Source of the DNA: Ectopseudomonas mendocina
GTDB taxonomy: Bacteria > Pseudomonadota > Gammaproteobacteria > Pseudomonadales > Pseudomonadaceae
DNA: 64,000 bases
Assembly (NCBI RefSeq): GCF_007049795.1
Contig: NZ_SCFY01000019.1
Coordinates: 26,625 to 90,624, forward strand
Direction of reading: 5' to 3'
How positions within the stretch are numbered: the stretch's first letter is position 1; each line of letters starts with the position of its first letter. The notes below the pieces were generated by a model, which saw only the letters and a program-made list of their open reading frames with translations, made no database searches and was not told the origin of the DNA. A program made the translations under genes and the position numbers. Of the stretch, positions 33,954 to 42,314 are shown piece after piece.

Positions 33954-34035
33954 ATTTTTCCGAGTTTCCTCCCTGAACTTCTGTTGATGGTTTAGGCTCA
34001 GGCCAGGAATCAAATGCTGACGAGAGCGCTGCGGG

Positions 34036-36186
34036 ATGACGGAAAATGGAGAGCGCTGCCGACGGCATTACCAGTCGGTATACGAACGGAATCAGTCAGA
34101 GATCAGCAAGGGCCGTGCTCTTGATGAAAGCCTGCATCATTTCCTCGACCAGCGTCCGGCTGGTAAGAACCAGTCAGCACTTAAGCGTGCGCAAGGCCTG
34201 GCAGCGGCATTGTTTTGGTTTGATGCGGATGCGGTTGCTCAATCCGAGCTCGCTAGCCTGGCACTCAGCCGGGTGCTGCATTTCGATAATGCAGTCAGCA
34301 TCGAGCTGCTGTTGCACCTTGCCAGCCATAACCCGGAAACCCTCAGATGGGCGATTCGCTACTCGAAGCTGTTTGAGCGTATCGAGTCGCCCCTCTGGCT
34401 TACGCTGCGTGTGGCGCTCACAGGGGATGACTGGCAAGTATTCTTCGGTGTCTGTGATCGGTTGCTGGATCAGCTCAAGCCCTTTGATGAGCTTATTGCT
34501 CACGCCGAAAAACAGCTAAAGCACTTGTCGCTGCTGGAGCTGTTTTCCTACCTAAGTGTGCTGGCCTACCAGGCATTTACCGAAGACGGTTACGGTGATC
34601 CTTCCGGTCAGCAGTGGAAGGTCTACAACCGCATTATTTTGAACAAGCTTCGCGCTTGCTCGGAAGAGGATTTCCGCCTTAGCGAGTCACGGCTTGGGCA
34701 ATCGCTGAAACGGCACCTGTCACCGATTATCTTTCCCGGATCCAGCAATTCTGACGGGGTGAGATGTCGTCAAAATCTCGAATCTCTTGCCCTTCTAATT
34801 GGGGCCACTCAAGAGCGGATTGACTACGAAGGCTCGATCGACTGGTTCTGCTTTGATCCTGAATGCCGTTACCAGCTAAAACCCGGTGAGCCGGTTATCT
34901 ACAACCAGTCGGAGGCGGGAACAGAGCGGTGGCGGCGTACCGGGCGTAAAAGTGATTTGCTTTGGCACTACTGGATGAATCGCGCCGTGCATGCCTTCGC
35001 TCTCTCCGGCATGGCTGAACAAATCATCGGTTCACCTGAGAATCATGAGCTGAACCAGTTGGCCTTTATCAAGGCGGTTCGCAGCAAGCTGCAGCTGCAG
35101 CAAATCTACGGCTTGGGTGACCGGCTCTCGCTCAGTGATGGCTCCCAGGTTCAGCTTCACCACTTGCTGCTGGCGAGCGAGCTGAGCTCGGTTTTCTTTC
35201 AGAAAGAGTTTATCCAGCCATTCCAGCGTCACTTGCGCGAATCGGGTGTGCTTGCTCAGGCTCTGGGGCGCTTAGCCATGAATGGCATGCTTACCGGTGA
35301 AAACCGGTTCCCGATGACCTGGTCCGAAGAGCCAGAAAAGATCCGCAGGATCACTGGCTGGACTGTCTGTGACGAACACCCTAAAGGCTGCGCCAGCTCG
35401 GCCAAGGCAATCCTCACGTTCTGGACCAGCGACTTCAAGGCGCTATCTCAGCAATTGAAACTGCAGGCGGGGATGCCAGCGCCGAGGCTGTATGAGCAGC
35501 CCTTCTACAAAATCGGACGCTATAGCTTTCAGTTCCCTTGGGTTGGCGCGCAGCAGAACAACCTGACGGCGGCCATCAATAACCTTCGGCGGGTAAACGC
35601 CCGTCGGGCCGACATGCAGACTGAAACCCAGCGCGTAGAGCTCGCACTTGCCGAGAGTCTTCGGCAACGAGGCTTTGCCGTTGAGGTGGGGTATCGGCCT
35701 GCTGTGACAGAAGAGGATGATGCCGGCGAGGTGGATCTGATCTGCCACCTGGATGGTGTGCTACTGCTCCTTGAGGTCAAGTCAGGCTATATCCGTTCGA
35801 CCAAACATGAGGTCTGGTTGCATCGCACCAACACGTTGCGCAAGGCTGCCTGGCAGTTGCGGCGCAAGCAGGTAGCGGTGCTTAGTGCGCTGATGGCCGA
35901 TCAAGAGCTGCGCGCCAGGCTGGGCTATAACGGTCATGAACCGGGAGCAGCTTTGCGCGCCTGGATCGTCGATACCTCTATTGAGCTCGATGGGCAGTCA
36001 GTTGATGGTTTCAGGGTTGTGTCTCGTGAAGCTCTTGAAGTCATTCTGCGTGATGAGAGGCAGCTCCTTAGGCCAATAGACCAGCTTGACGAGGAAAGTC
36101 GTGATTCATTGTTTCCTGGGGGGTTCAAAGTCGGCCGATTCATCGCCGTTGTTGAGTCGGATGAGCTGTGGCGAGACCTTTGCTAG
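34036..36186 (+). CDS. Large PD-(D/E)XK nuclease-like protein, unknown function
   Basis: Encodes 716 residues. I do not recognise the first ~530, which look all-helical, with a Cys-containing segment near 275 (DWFCFDPECRYQLKPGEP) and none of the NTPase motifs. Residues about 545-640 resemble a PD-(D/E)XK nuclease core: D567 in AGEVDLICHLDG, E580 and K582 in LLLLEVKSGYIRS, and a following helix with Gln (AAWQLRRKQV). The gene is alone between the Gp2-like gene and alpA. A stand-alone nuclease in an integrated element points to defence or element maintenance; this is inference. Confidence 0.65.
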   Translation: MTENGERCRRHYQSVYERNQSEISKGRALDESLHHFLDQRPAGKNQSALKRAQGLAAALFWFDADAVAQSELASLALSRVLHFDNAVSIELLLHLASHNPETLRWAIRYSKLFERIESPLWLTLRVALTGDDWQVFFGVCDRLLDQLKPFDELIAHAEKQLKHLSLLELFSYLSVLAYQAFTEDGYGDPSGQQWKVYNRIILNKLRACSEEDFRLSESRLGQSLKRHLSPIIFPGSSNSDGVRCRQNLESLALLIGATQERIDYEGSIDWFCFDPECRYQLKPGEPVIYNQSEAGTERWRRTGRKSDLLWHYWMNRAVHAFALSGMAEQIIGSPENHELNQLAFIKAVRSKLQLQQIYGLGDRLSLSDGSQVQLHHLLLASELSSVFFQKEFIQPFQRHLRESGVLAQALGRLAMNGMLTGENRFPMTWSEEPEKIRRITGWTVCDEHPKGCASSAKAILTFWTSDFKALSQQLKLQAGMPAPRLYEQPFYKIGRYSFQFPWVGAQQNNLTAAINNLRRVNARRADMQTETQRVELALAESLRQRGFAVEVGYRPAVTEEDDAGEVDLICHLDGVLLLLEVKSGYIRSTKHEVWLHRTNTLRKAAWQLRRKQVAVLSALMADQELRARLGYNGHEPGAALRAWIVDTSIELDGQSVDGFRVVSREALEVILRDERQLLRPIDQLDEESRDSLFPGGFKVGRFIAVVESDELWRDLC

Positions 36187-36434
36187 AGCCTGAATATCGG
36201 CGACTTTGGTTCATCCGAATGAAGAGTTCAGTTGAGCCGGCTACGTAGGCGCAAGGTAAATGAGGTACCCGGCCCCGGATAGTCGGCGTGCGCCTGCACT
36301 CGAAGCTTGAAGGGCGGACGATCGGGTTTTTCGCCCGTTGAGATAGAACCTTCACATGAGCATGGTTTGTGCCTCATTTGCCGACGCTCAGTCAAAGCCA
36401 ACTCTGAAGCGAATCAAACGGAGTGTGGCTTGTC

Positions 36435-36620
36435 ATGAAAGTATTACGCTTGAATTCTGTCGTCTTGGCCACGGGACTTGCCAGGTCAACGATCTACAAA
36501 CTAATTGGCTCAGGTGAATTTCCGCGGCCTGTACCCCTGACCGCGCGAAGTGTTGGTTGGATTGAGGGCGAGGTGATTGCTTGGATCCAGTCGAAAATTG
36601 AAGAGCGCGAAAGGGAGTGA
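36435..36620 (+). CDS. AlpA-family excisionase/regulator
   Basis: Encodes 61 residues. A MerR-like helix-turn-helix (LNSVVLATGLARSTIYKLIGSGEFPRPVPL) is followed by VGWIEGEVIAWIQSKIEERE, the AlpA pattern. AlpA proteins act as excisionases or activators of integrases on cryptic elements. The ATG at 36435 fits the family length; GTG at 36423 would add four residues. Its presence supports a mobile origin of the region. Confidence 0.88.
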   Translation: MKVLRLNSVVLATGLARSTIYKLIGSGEFPRPVPLTARSVGWIEGEVIAWIQSKIEERERE

Positions 36621-36651
36621 GTGTTTAAATCTGAGGTGGTGGCGGGGTGCA

Positions 36652-37926
36652 TTATTGCGCCTTGGCCACCATTAATTCAGACCAGCGGGTGGTGTATGCA
36701 GGGGAGAGCATTTCTCTTCGCATAGCCCACTCGGCTGGCTTGGCGATGCGTCCCGGTTGCAGCGTGCCACGTCCCCAGCGGTTGTTGATGGCGTCCAGGG
36801 CGCTCATCAGTCGCTCGGTTTTCACGGGCTGTTCAGGGGCGAACAGATCCGGTGTGTACTCATTCTTGCGACACAGATCCAACAGAATCACCTGAGCCTT
36901 GGCGTAGCTGAATCCCTCTCTGAAGACCTGCTGCAATCCAGCCTGGACGGCCTTGATGATCAGCCTGCTGTCATCGGTTGGATAGGGCAGTTGGCAGAGG
37001 ACGCCATTGGCATATTTCGCTTCAGCTGGATTGAACATCCCGGTGCGCAGACTGACCCGCACCTGTCTGCAGAGCGACTCCTGCTTGCGGAGCTTTTCAG
37101 CAGCGCGCGTGGCATAGCTGGTGACTGCTTCCTGAATGGGGGCTAGCTCCCGCAGGCGCTTGCCGAATGAGCGACTACTGCAGATCTCTTGCTTGGGTTC
37201 GATTTCGTTCTCGATCTCCAGGCACGCCACACCGCGCAGTTCGCGCACAGTTTTCTCGACCACGACATTGAATCGCTTGCGCAGTGTCCAGGCATCCATC
37301 TGTGCCAAGTCCCAAGCTGTCTTGATTTGCATGCCTTCCAGGTGAGCACGCATGCGGGGACCAACGCCCCAGACTTCCTCTACAGGCATGGCCTTGAGCA
37401 GCTTGTCGCGACGAACCGGATCGCGGATGTCTACGACACCACCAGTTTGCTTCTGCCAGCGTTTGGCGGCGTTATTGGCTAGCTTGGCCAGTGTCTTGGT
37501 CGTGGCGATACCAATGCCAACAGGGATGCCGGTCTTCTGTCTGATCTCTGCCTGCACCTGACGGCCTATCGACTCCAGTGGTTCGGGTAGACCGGTCATA
37601 TCGGCAAAGGCTTCGTCGATGCTGTAGACCTCGATGCTTGGAAAACAGCCTTCCAGGATTGTCATCACACGCTCGCTCATGTCGCCATAGAGGGCGTAGT
37701 TGCTGCTGAAGGCGACGACACCGTGGCGCTTGAGGTCGCCCCTGATCTCGTGGAACAGGGCGCCCATCTTCACGAAAGGCTTGGCATCGGCAGAGCGAGC
37801 AATCACGCAGCCGTCGTTGTTGCTCAGTACAACTATGGGCGTACGCAACAGATCCGGACGAAATACGCGCTCGCAGCTGGCATAGAAGCTGTTGCAGTCG
37901 ATCAGTGCGTATACCGACTCAGCCAT
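36652..37926 (-). CDS. umuC: UmuC-like Y-family DNA polymerase V subunit
   Basis: A 424-residue translesion polymerase. Catalytic motifs are ALIDCNSFYASCERVFRPDL (first Asp) and EVYSIDEAFADM (SIDE box), followed by helix-hairpin-helix (VWGVGPRMRAHL) and the little finger, with a C-terminal UmuC-specific tail. It overlaps umuD by 8 bases and is driven from the SOS box upstream. Element-borne umuDC pairs are common; this gives damage-inducible mutagenesis. Confidence 0.95.
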   Translation of the reverse strand: MAESVYALIDCNSFYASCERVFRPDLLRTPIVVLSNNDGCVIARSADAKPFVKMGALFHEIRGDLKRHGVVAFSSNYALYGDMSERVMTILEGCFPSIEVYSIDEAFADMTGLPEPLESIGRQVQAEIRQKTGIPVGIGIATTKTLAKLANNAAKRWQKQTGGVVDIRDPVRRDKLLKAMPVEEVWGVGPRMRAHLEGMQIKTAWDLAQMDAWTLRKRFNVVVEKTVRELRGVACLEIENEIEPKQEICSSRSFGKRLRELAPIQEAVTSYATRAAEKLRKQESLCRQVRVSLRTGMFNPAEAKYANGVLCQLPYPTDDSRLIIKAVQAGLQQVFREGFSYAKAQVILLDLCRKNEYTPDLFAPEQPVKTERLMSALDAINNRWGRGTLQPGRIAKPAEWAMRREMLSPAYTTRWSELMVAKAQ

Positions 37927-38356
37927 GGGCTAGGTGATTCCGCAGGCTGTGAGTGACGACGCCCCAGATCGTCAGCTCATCGTTCTCCAGGATGTAGCGT
38001 GGAGAGTAATTTGGGTTCTCCGACTGCAGAATGTACTGGCCCTGTTTCTGTGCCAGGCGCTTTACCAGGACATCGCCGTTGAGGCAGGCCACTACCACGT
38101 GACCTGGTTTGGCTGGGATAGCGCGGCTAACGATCAGGTAGTCGCCGTCGAAGATGCCAGCCCCGATCATGCTGTCACCGCTGACCAGCGCGACATAGGT
38201 GTGCGGTGCATTGATATCCAGCAACTCATCCAGAGACAGCTTGTTTTCCATGTGGTCCAGCGCCGGGCTGGGAAAGCCGGCTGGAATGTGTGCGTCAAAA
38301 TAGGGTAGGCGTGCGCTACTGGCTTGGAGTGCGCCAAGAATCTGGGCATTGCTCAT
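37919..38356 (-). CDS. umuD: UmuD-like S24 self-cleaving protein
   Basis: A 145-residue LexA-type autoprotease without a DNA-binding domain. The cleavage site is A26-G27 (HIPAGFPSP), the nucleophile Ser62 in VSGDSMIG and the general base Lys99 in GDVLVKRL. All catalytic positions are present. RecA-stimulated self-cleavage gives UmuD', which activates UmuC. An SOS box lies 17 bases upstream of the start. Confidence 0.95.
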   Translation of the reverse strand: MSNAQILGALQASSARLPYFDAHIPAGFPSPALDHMENKLSLDELLDINAPHTYVALVSGDSMIGAGIFDGDYLIVSRAIPAKPGHVVVACLNGDVLVKRLAQKQGQYILQSENPNYSPRYILENDELTIWGVVTHSLRNHLAHG

Positions 38357-38372
38357 GGGAAATTGCCGATAA

Positions 38373-38388
38373 CTGTATTTATGTACAG
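38373..38388 (-). promoter_or_regulatory. LexA (SOS) box of umuDC
   Basis: CTGTATTTATGTACAG matches the CTGT-N8-ACAG LexA consensus with an AT-rich core. It lies immediately upstream of umuD, so the pair should be induced by DNA damage. Confidence 0.9.
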
Positions 38389-38534
38389 TATCGGGCGATT
38401 TTGAAATCCTGCAAGGCGCGTCCGTCGGTGCCGATTGGCATGTGCTCTAAATGTTTACGGGTGAAAAGTTTACGTATCGCCTCCAGCGGTGCAGGTGCTT
38501 ATGGTTGATGCATCTCAACCCGAGGAGGTTCGCC

Positions 38535-38636
38535 ATGATCATGCTGACTTCGATGACTGACCATCTGGTGCTGCTCAGTGTTCTACTGCTGATGATCGGT
38601 CTGGCCAGGCTGGCCTATGGTGGGCGTCAAATCTGA
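38535..38636 (+). CDS. Small single-span membrane protein
   Basis: Encodes 33 residues: a short polar N-terminus, one hydrophobic helix (LVLLSVLLLMIGLARLAY) and a GGRQI tail. GAGGAGGTT lies six bases before the ATG, a strong ribosome site that argues for real translation. It stands alone between umuD and the genes at 38.8 kb, divergent from umuD. Function unknown; size and topology would fit a toxin-like or membrane-stress peptide, but nothing shows that. Confidence 0.5.
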   Translation: MIMLTSMTDHLVLLSVLLLMIGLARLAYGGRQI

Positions 38637-38822
38637 ATACTTCCGCGCAGCCATGCTTGCATTCGGTCATTGAGCGAAGAGCCGAGCGAGTGATGCCGTG
38701 CAGTCATGAAAATTCTTTGCATGATTTGTACGGTGCATCACGTTTTTCGCGGACCTTAAAACGACTTAAAGCCTGTAGGTCTTCCGGCCAAAGTGATGGC
38801 TGCACATCAGGAGGACTGCGTA

Positions 38823-39269
38823 ATGTTCAACACACTGATCTGGCCAGGTGCGGCAACGCCTGGGCAGGACCAAACAGAGCAGCTGAAACTGCCAATTCCG
38901 GATAGCGTCGCGATTGTGATCACGCAGCGAGTCGGTGACGCTATGACCGCCATGGCTGCCGAGAATATTTCGTCCATTCAGGCACAGTTACTCTGCAACG
39001 CGCTGCTAGAGGCAACGCCTCAACTGGCCACTGCTGGTCAGGCTCAGCGCATTTGCGAAGATCACGGTGCCATTTTTACCAGTGCCGTAGCTCGCTCATT
39101 CAGCGCGGCCGAGTGCGTCTACTTCTATGGCGAAGATTTTCTGATGGAACACTACAGCGCGATTGGCCACTGGATTGAAAGCAGTCTTGGCGAACTGGAC
39201 AGAGTCCGTCTGGAGTTCGTCGAGGCAAGCGTCTCCCTGCCATTCGCAGTATGCGTGTGTTCCAGATGA
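38823..39269 (+). CDS. Hypothetical protein
   Basis: Encodes 148 residues, soluble, no recognised domain. The middle is helical (AMTAMAAENISSIQAQLLCNALLEATPQLATAG). The end is hydrophobic and Cys-rich (SLPFAVCVCSR). CAGGAGGACTGC lies before the ATG at 38823. The stop overlaps the start of the next gene by ATGA, so the two form a pair. Confidence 0.6.
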   Translation: MFNTLIWPGAATPGQDQTEQLKLPIPDSVAIVITQRVGDAMTAMAAENISSIQAQLLCNALLEATPQLATAGQAQRICEDHGAIFTSAVARSFSAAECVYFYGEDFLMEHYSAIGHWIESSLGELDRVRLEFVEASVSLPFAVCVCSR

Positions 39270-39679
39270 ATGACGTTCGCGAACCAGGCAGCCCGGACAT
39301 CCACAAAATCGGCGTGTTCTGGGTTTATGCAGGAGCAGTGCTGGGTGTTGCGCATCCGCTTGGCCTGGGCGAAGAGTGCGTAGCCGGTCTGGTGGACTCG
39401 CCACTTGATCACGTCGAGATCTGGGATTCAGCATTTCATCTTCGGCATGGCTTCCACGAACTGAACCAGGTTGAATACCAATGCGTGCCGAGGGGGCGCG
39501 TGCTGCATGCCAGAAATCTAGGGCCATTGGTTTATCTGGATCGCAGCCTGCTGAATAAGCAGGCAAAGCGCTTGATTGCTGCATTTTTTGGCTTCTCAGT
39601 GCGGGCTGCTGTTTGGCGGGCGGACCCGCACTACACAACGTCACAGCCTGAACTGGACAACCTTTTGGGTGAACTTTGA
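39266..39679 (+). CDS. Hypothetical protein
   Basis: Encodes 137 residues from the ATG at 39266, which overlaps the preceding stop (an ATG at 39251 would add five residues). No domain is recognised; the sequence is beta-rich (KIGVFWVYAGAVLGVAHPLG; HVEIWDSAFHLRHGFHELNQVEYQ). It is followed after 18 bases by the UDG-like gene, so the three may be one operon. Confidence 0.6.
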   Translation: MNDVREPGSPDIHKIGVFWVYAGAVLGVAHPLGLGEECVAGLVDSPLDHVEIWDSAFHLRHGFHELNQVEYQCVPRGRVLHARNLGPLVYLDRSLLNKQAKRLIAAFFGFSVRAAVWRADPHYTTSQPELDNLLGEL

Positions 39680-39697
39680 CTTGGATGGAAACGCTTT

Positions 39698-40348
39698 ATG
39701 GATAAGCAAGGAATACTAGCAGTCGCTCAAAATTCGCTGTCAGAGCTGATGTCTTTGCGAGGCGGGATTTTGTATAGCAGCTTCAACACCCTGAAGCCTG
39801 GCGATGTCTACTTCTTGGGATACAACCCCGGCGGTGAAGATGCTGAAGGGTCAACCCTGGCAGAAAGTCTGGAGGACTTACCGTCGAAAACTTGCAACGA
39901 CTATACGGATCTGGAGTGGACGACAGCAGCAGGCCAATCAACTCTGCAGTTGCGGGTTAGGTGGTTACTTGAGGCTCTTGGGCACACAGTAGGAGAAGTC
40001 TGCAGCAGCAATCTGATTTTTGTTAAGAGCCGAGATGCGAAAGGTGTGCCCGAGCGTTACGCTGATGTTTGCTGGCCTGTGCATGAAGCGATCTTGGCTC
40101 TGGTAAAGCCCAAGCTGATTCTATGCTGCGGAAATTCGCAGGTATCGTCCTTCAGTTACCTGAACCGTAAATTGGGCGGTGAGATTCTGTACTCACCGAA
40201 AGGTGTTGCCATGCATGGGGACTGGTCAATCAAGGCATTTCGATCGGAACTCAGTGGCCAGGCGGTGTTGGTGGTTGGTTTTCCTCACTTGTCCCGATAC
40301 AACCCCATCGATAAGCCACTAATTATCGAGTGGATTAAGCAGCTGTAA
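39698..40348 (+). CDS. Protein with uracil-DNA-glycosylase-like motifs
   Basis: Encodes 216 residues. G41-Y-N-P-G45 after a buried strand (DVYFLGYNPGG) resembles the GXNPG motif 1 of Mug/UDG-fold proteins, and VVGFPHLSRYN near the C-terminus resembles the HPS motif 2. In between, KLILCCGNSQVSSFSYL matches the alternation of strand and loop in that fold. Activity is uncertain: the catalytic residues are not standard. In an island with defence genes, a UDG-fold protein could act on modified or uracil-containing phage DNA; this is speculation. It ends at a clear terminator. Confidence 0.55.
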   Translation: MDKQGILAVAQNSLSELMSLRGGILYSSFNTLKPGDVYFLGYNPGGEDAEGSTLAESLEDLPSKTCNDYTDLEWTTAAGQSTLQLRVRWLLEALGHTVGEVCSSNLIFVKSRDAKGVPERYADVCWPVHEAILALVKPKLILCCGNSQVSSFSYLNRKLGGEILYSPKGVAMHGDWSIKAFRSELSGQAVLVVGFPHLSRYNPIDKPLIIEWIKQL

Positions 40349-40355
40349 CGAAATG

Positions 40356-40404
40356 AAGGGCGGGATCATTGCAATTGAGCTTGCGGCGATGCCCCCGCCT
40401 TTTT
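40356..40404 (+). terminator. Intrinsic terminator after the UDG-like gene
   Basis: GGCGGG (40359-40364) pairs with CCCGCC (40394-40399), followed by TTTTT; the long loop has further pairing (ATCATTGC/GCGGCGAT, partial). Confidence 0.7.
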
Positions 40405-40431
40405 GACTGTTTCGACCTATGGCTGTCGTCT

Positions 40432-41307
40432 TCAGTGGTACAACCACCCCTGCAATTCATCCAAATTCACCACCACAATCTGCTGTGCTGTCGGCTTGGT
40501 GTGCACCTTGGTTGTATCGATCTGATAGCGCTGCAGCACATACTGCACAAGAGCACCTCGGGTCTCGATCACCAGCTGTCCGTCACGCATGCCGTAGTCG
40601 GCTTCGATGATCGCGCGCTGCTCGGGTTTCAGGCGCGAGTCCGGTTCAATGATGACCTGCACCAGGCTGTTCCAGCCCGGATCGTGCTCACGGGTGTTTT
40701 CGGTTTCGTCGTCCATCAACTCGGGCTCACCACGAAAACGGCTGAGCACAAAGTCCCGGTAATCTCGATTCTTCTCGCAATAGGCGCGCACGTGCCAGCG
40801 CATACCGGTGTAGATCAGCGTATGCGGCGCGATCAGGCGGGTTTCGCCGTCCGGCGTGGTGAAGGACACATACTCGCACTCCAGTCGCAGCCCATCGCGG
40901 CAGGCCTTGAGCAGTGGGCGCAGCACCTCTGGGCGCACTGAGCGATCCGGAACACCCAGCACTTCGGTGTGTGCATAGGCCAGGGCCAGGCCCTCGATAT
41001 GCGGGGCCCGGTCATGGTTCTGGTTGAGCAGGTGCAGATAGGCGCTGGCGCTGTCATCGATAAACAACGGGGCAAATTGCTTGCTCGGCACATACCCCTT
41101 CAGATGTTTGTCATATGTCAGGTTATGGGGCGCATGCTCGTTGATATAGGTATTGATGTCTTTCGAGGCTTGCTGGCGGCTGATGCCAAAGCTCTGCATC
41201 AGGTGGTTCGTAGTAAGCCGGCCTTCCCACCAGACCACGGTCTCGATCAGGCGGTAACGCAGTGCCAGATCCCAGCGCACCGATTCGATTTCTTGTTTGC
41301 GTTTCAT
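40432..41307 (-). CDS. WYL-domain transcriptional regulator (BrxR/CapW-like)
   Basis: Encodes 291 residues: an N-terminal winged helix-turn-helix (TTNHLMQSFGISRQQASKDINTYINE), then a WYL domain (CEYVSFTTPDGETRLIAPHTLIYTGMRWHVRAYCEKNRDYRDFVLSRF) and a C-terminal extension domain. WYL regulators of the BrxR/CapW type repress phage-defence operons by binding palindromes near their own gene. A perfect 18-bp palindrome lies 24 bases upstream of its start. It is divergent from the 41442-43708 genes and the restriction/Zorya operon beyond them. Confidence 0.88.
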   Translation of the reverse strand: MKRKQEIESVRWDLALRYRLIETVVWWEGRLTTNHLMQSFGISRQQASKDINTYINEHAPHNLTYDKHLKGYVPSKQFAPLFIDDSASAYLHLLNQNHDRAPHIEGLALAYAHTEVLGVPDRSVRPEVLRPLLKACRDGLRLECEYVSFTTPDGETRLIAPHTLIYTGMRWHVRAYCEKNRDYRDFVLSRFRGEPELMDDETENTREHDPGWNSLVQVIIEPDSRLKPEQRAIIEADYGMRDGQLVIETRGALVQYVLQRYQIDTTKVHTKPTAQQIVVVNLDELQGWLYH

Positions 41308-41330
41308 GGGCTCTCCACCTGCTCGAAAAC

Positions 41331-41348
41331 TTTACCTGTACAGGTAAA
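41331..41348. promoter_or_regulatory. Perfect palindrome, candidate WYL-regulator operator
   Basis: TTTACCTGTACAGGTAAA is a perfect 18-bp palindrome between the divergent WYL gene and the gene starting at 41442. The position suggests autoregulation plus control of the rightward genes. Confidence 0.7.
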
Positions 41349-41441
41349 CACTCTAGATGCGTCGCTTTAAGCTACATATCTTGATTGCCACAAGCAAGCC
41401 GGCAGAGGCTGGAGCAGGACAAGCAATCAAGGAGAAACACC

Positions 41442-42101
41442 ATGGCACTGATCAATTGTGGCGAATGCGACCGTATGGCCAGCGACCAGGCAGCCGCCTG
41501 TCCGCACTGCGGCGCGCCGATTGCCGAGCAATTATTGCCAGCAAGTCAAACGTCACCCCAACCGGCGATCCGCACTGTTGGATTCGGGCTGGGTCTTGGT
41601 ATTTTCCTGGTACCGCTGGTGTTTGCCTGGTTTCTACTGCGTGAAGGGCACAGCGCGGCGAGCCGGGTGATCGGCTTTGCGTGGTTGGCCTTGTTTCTAT
41701 TCGGCGTTGCAGGGAGTGAGCGCGCCAGTACCGAGTCCTTGGTAAAATCCAGCAGCCAAATCCAGCCGGCTAAAGCCGCTGCGCCACTGATTGAAGTGAG
41801 TGCACAGCAATTAGCCCAGGCCTACGACCGCAACACCGTCGCGGCTGACCAGCAGTTCAAAGGCAAGCGCTTCAAAGTCACTGGCACCGTGGACTCGATC
41901 AATACCGATATGTTCGGTAACCCCTACATCACCCTGCGCGGTGGGGTAAATCAGTTTATGGAGCCGCAGTTCGAGCTGAAAAAGTCGCATGCCAACTATG
42001 CCGCCACGTTGCAGCGCGGTATGCGCATCAGCCTGATCTGCACCGGCGGTGGCGATATTGCCAAAATCCCCATGTCGCAGAACTGCGTACCAGACGCGTG
42101 A
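41442..42101 (+). CDS. Zinc-ribbon membrane protein with OB-fold domain
   Basis: Encodes 219 residues. A four-Cys zinc ribbon comes first (C6-X2-C9 ... C20-X2-C23), then two hydrophobic helices (about 47-67 and 75-95). A tRNA_anti-like OB-fold domain follows (about 125-219, QQFKGKRFKVTGTVDSINTDMFGNPYITLRGG). The ribosome site AAGGAG is well placed before the ATG at 41442; an earlier in-frame ATG at 41385 lacks one. It is the first gene right of the WYL palindrome. Function unknown. Confidence 0.7.
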   Translation: MALINCGECDRMASDQAAACPHCGAPIAEQLLPASQTSPQPAIRTVGFGLGLGIFLVPLVFAWFLLREGHSAASRVIGFAWLALFLFGVAGSERASTESLVKSSSQIQPAKAAAPLIEVSAQQLAQAYDRNTVAADQQFKGKRFKVTGTVDSINTDMFGNPYITLRGGVNQFMEPQFELKKSHANYAATLQRGMRISLICTGGGDIAKIPMSQNCVPDA

Positions 42102-42114
42102 TAGACGAAAACGT

Positions 42115-42286
42115 CGCGCATGGCTTTACCCATGCGCGGCCAATGGATAAGGTGACCGGCGTCGCAAAACGATTCAGGGATGGTACGCCAGCTGCAAATG
42201 GACTTGTCTCCAGTCACCTCGCTCCCCAGTCCTTCGAACCCAGCATTTTTCGGCGCTTCAGCTGCAGGATTGCCCAGCTGAAGCGC
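42115..42286 (+). repeat. Two inverted repeats in the 41442/42315 gap
   Basis: CGCGCATGG/CCATGCGCG (42115-42123/42130-42138) lies just after the stop. A 12-bp perfect inverted repeat GCGCTTCAGCTG/CAGCTGAAGCGC (42253-42264/42275-42286) lies 29 bases before the next start. Neither has a T-run; they may be processing hairpins or operators. Confidence 0.5.
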
Positions 42287-42314
42287 TGCAGTATTGAGTG
42301 GATAGAGGTTAAAA

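Noticed and set aside
36187..36434. GGGCG/CGCCC pairing before alpA as an intrinsic terminator
   Set aside because: The stem is short, the loop long and the T-run is inside the loop.
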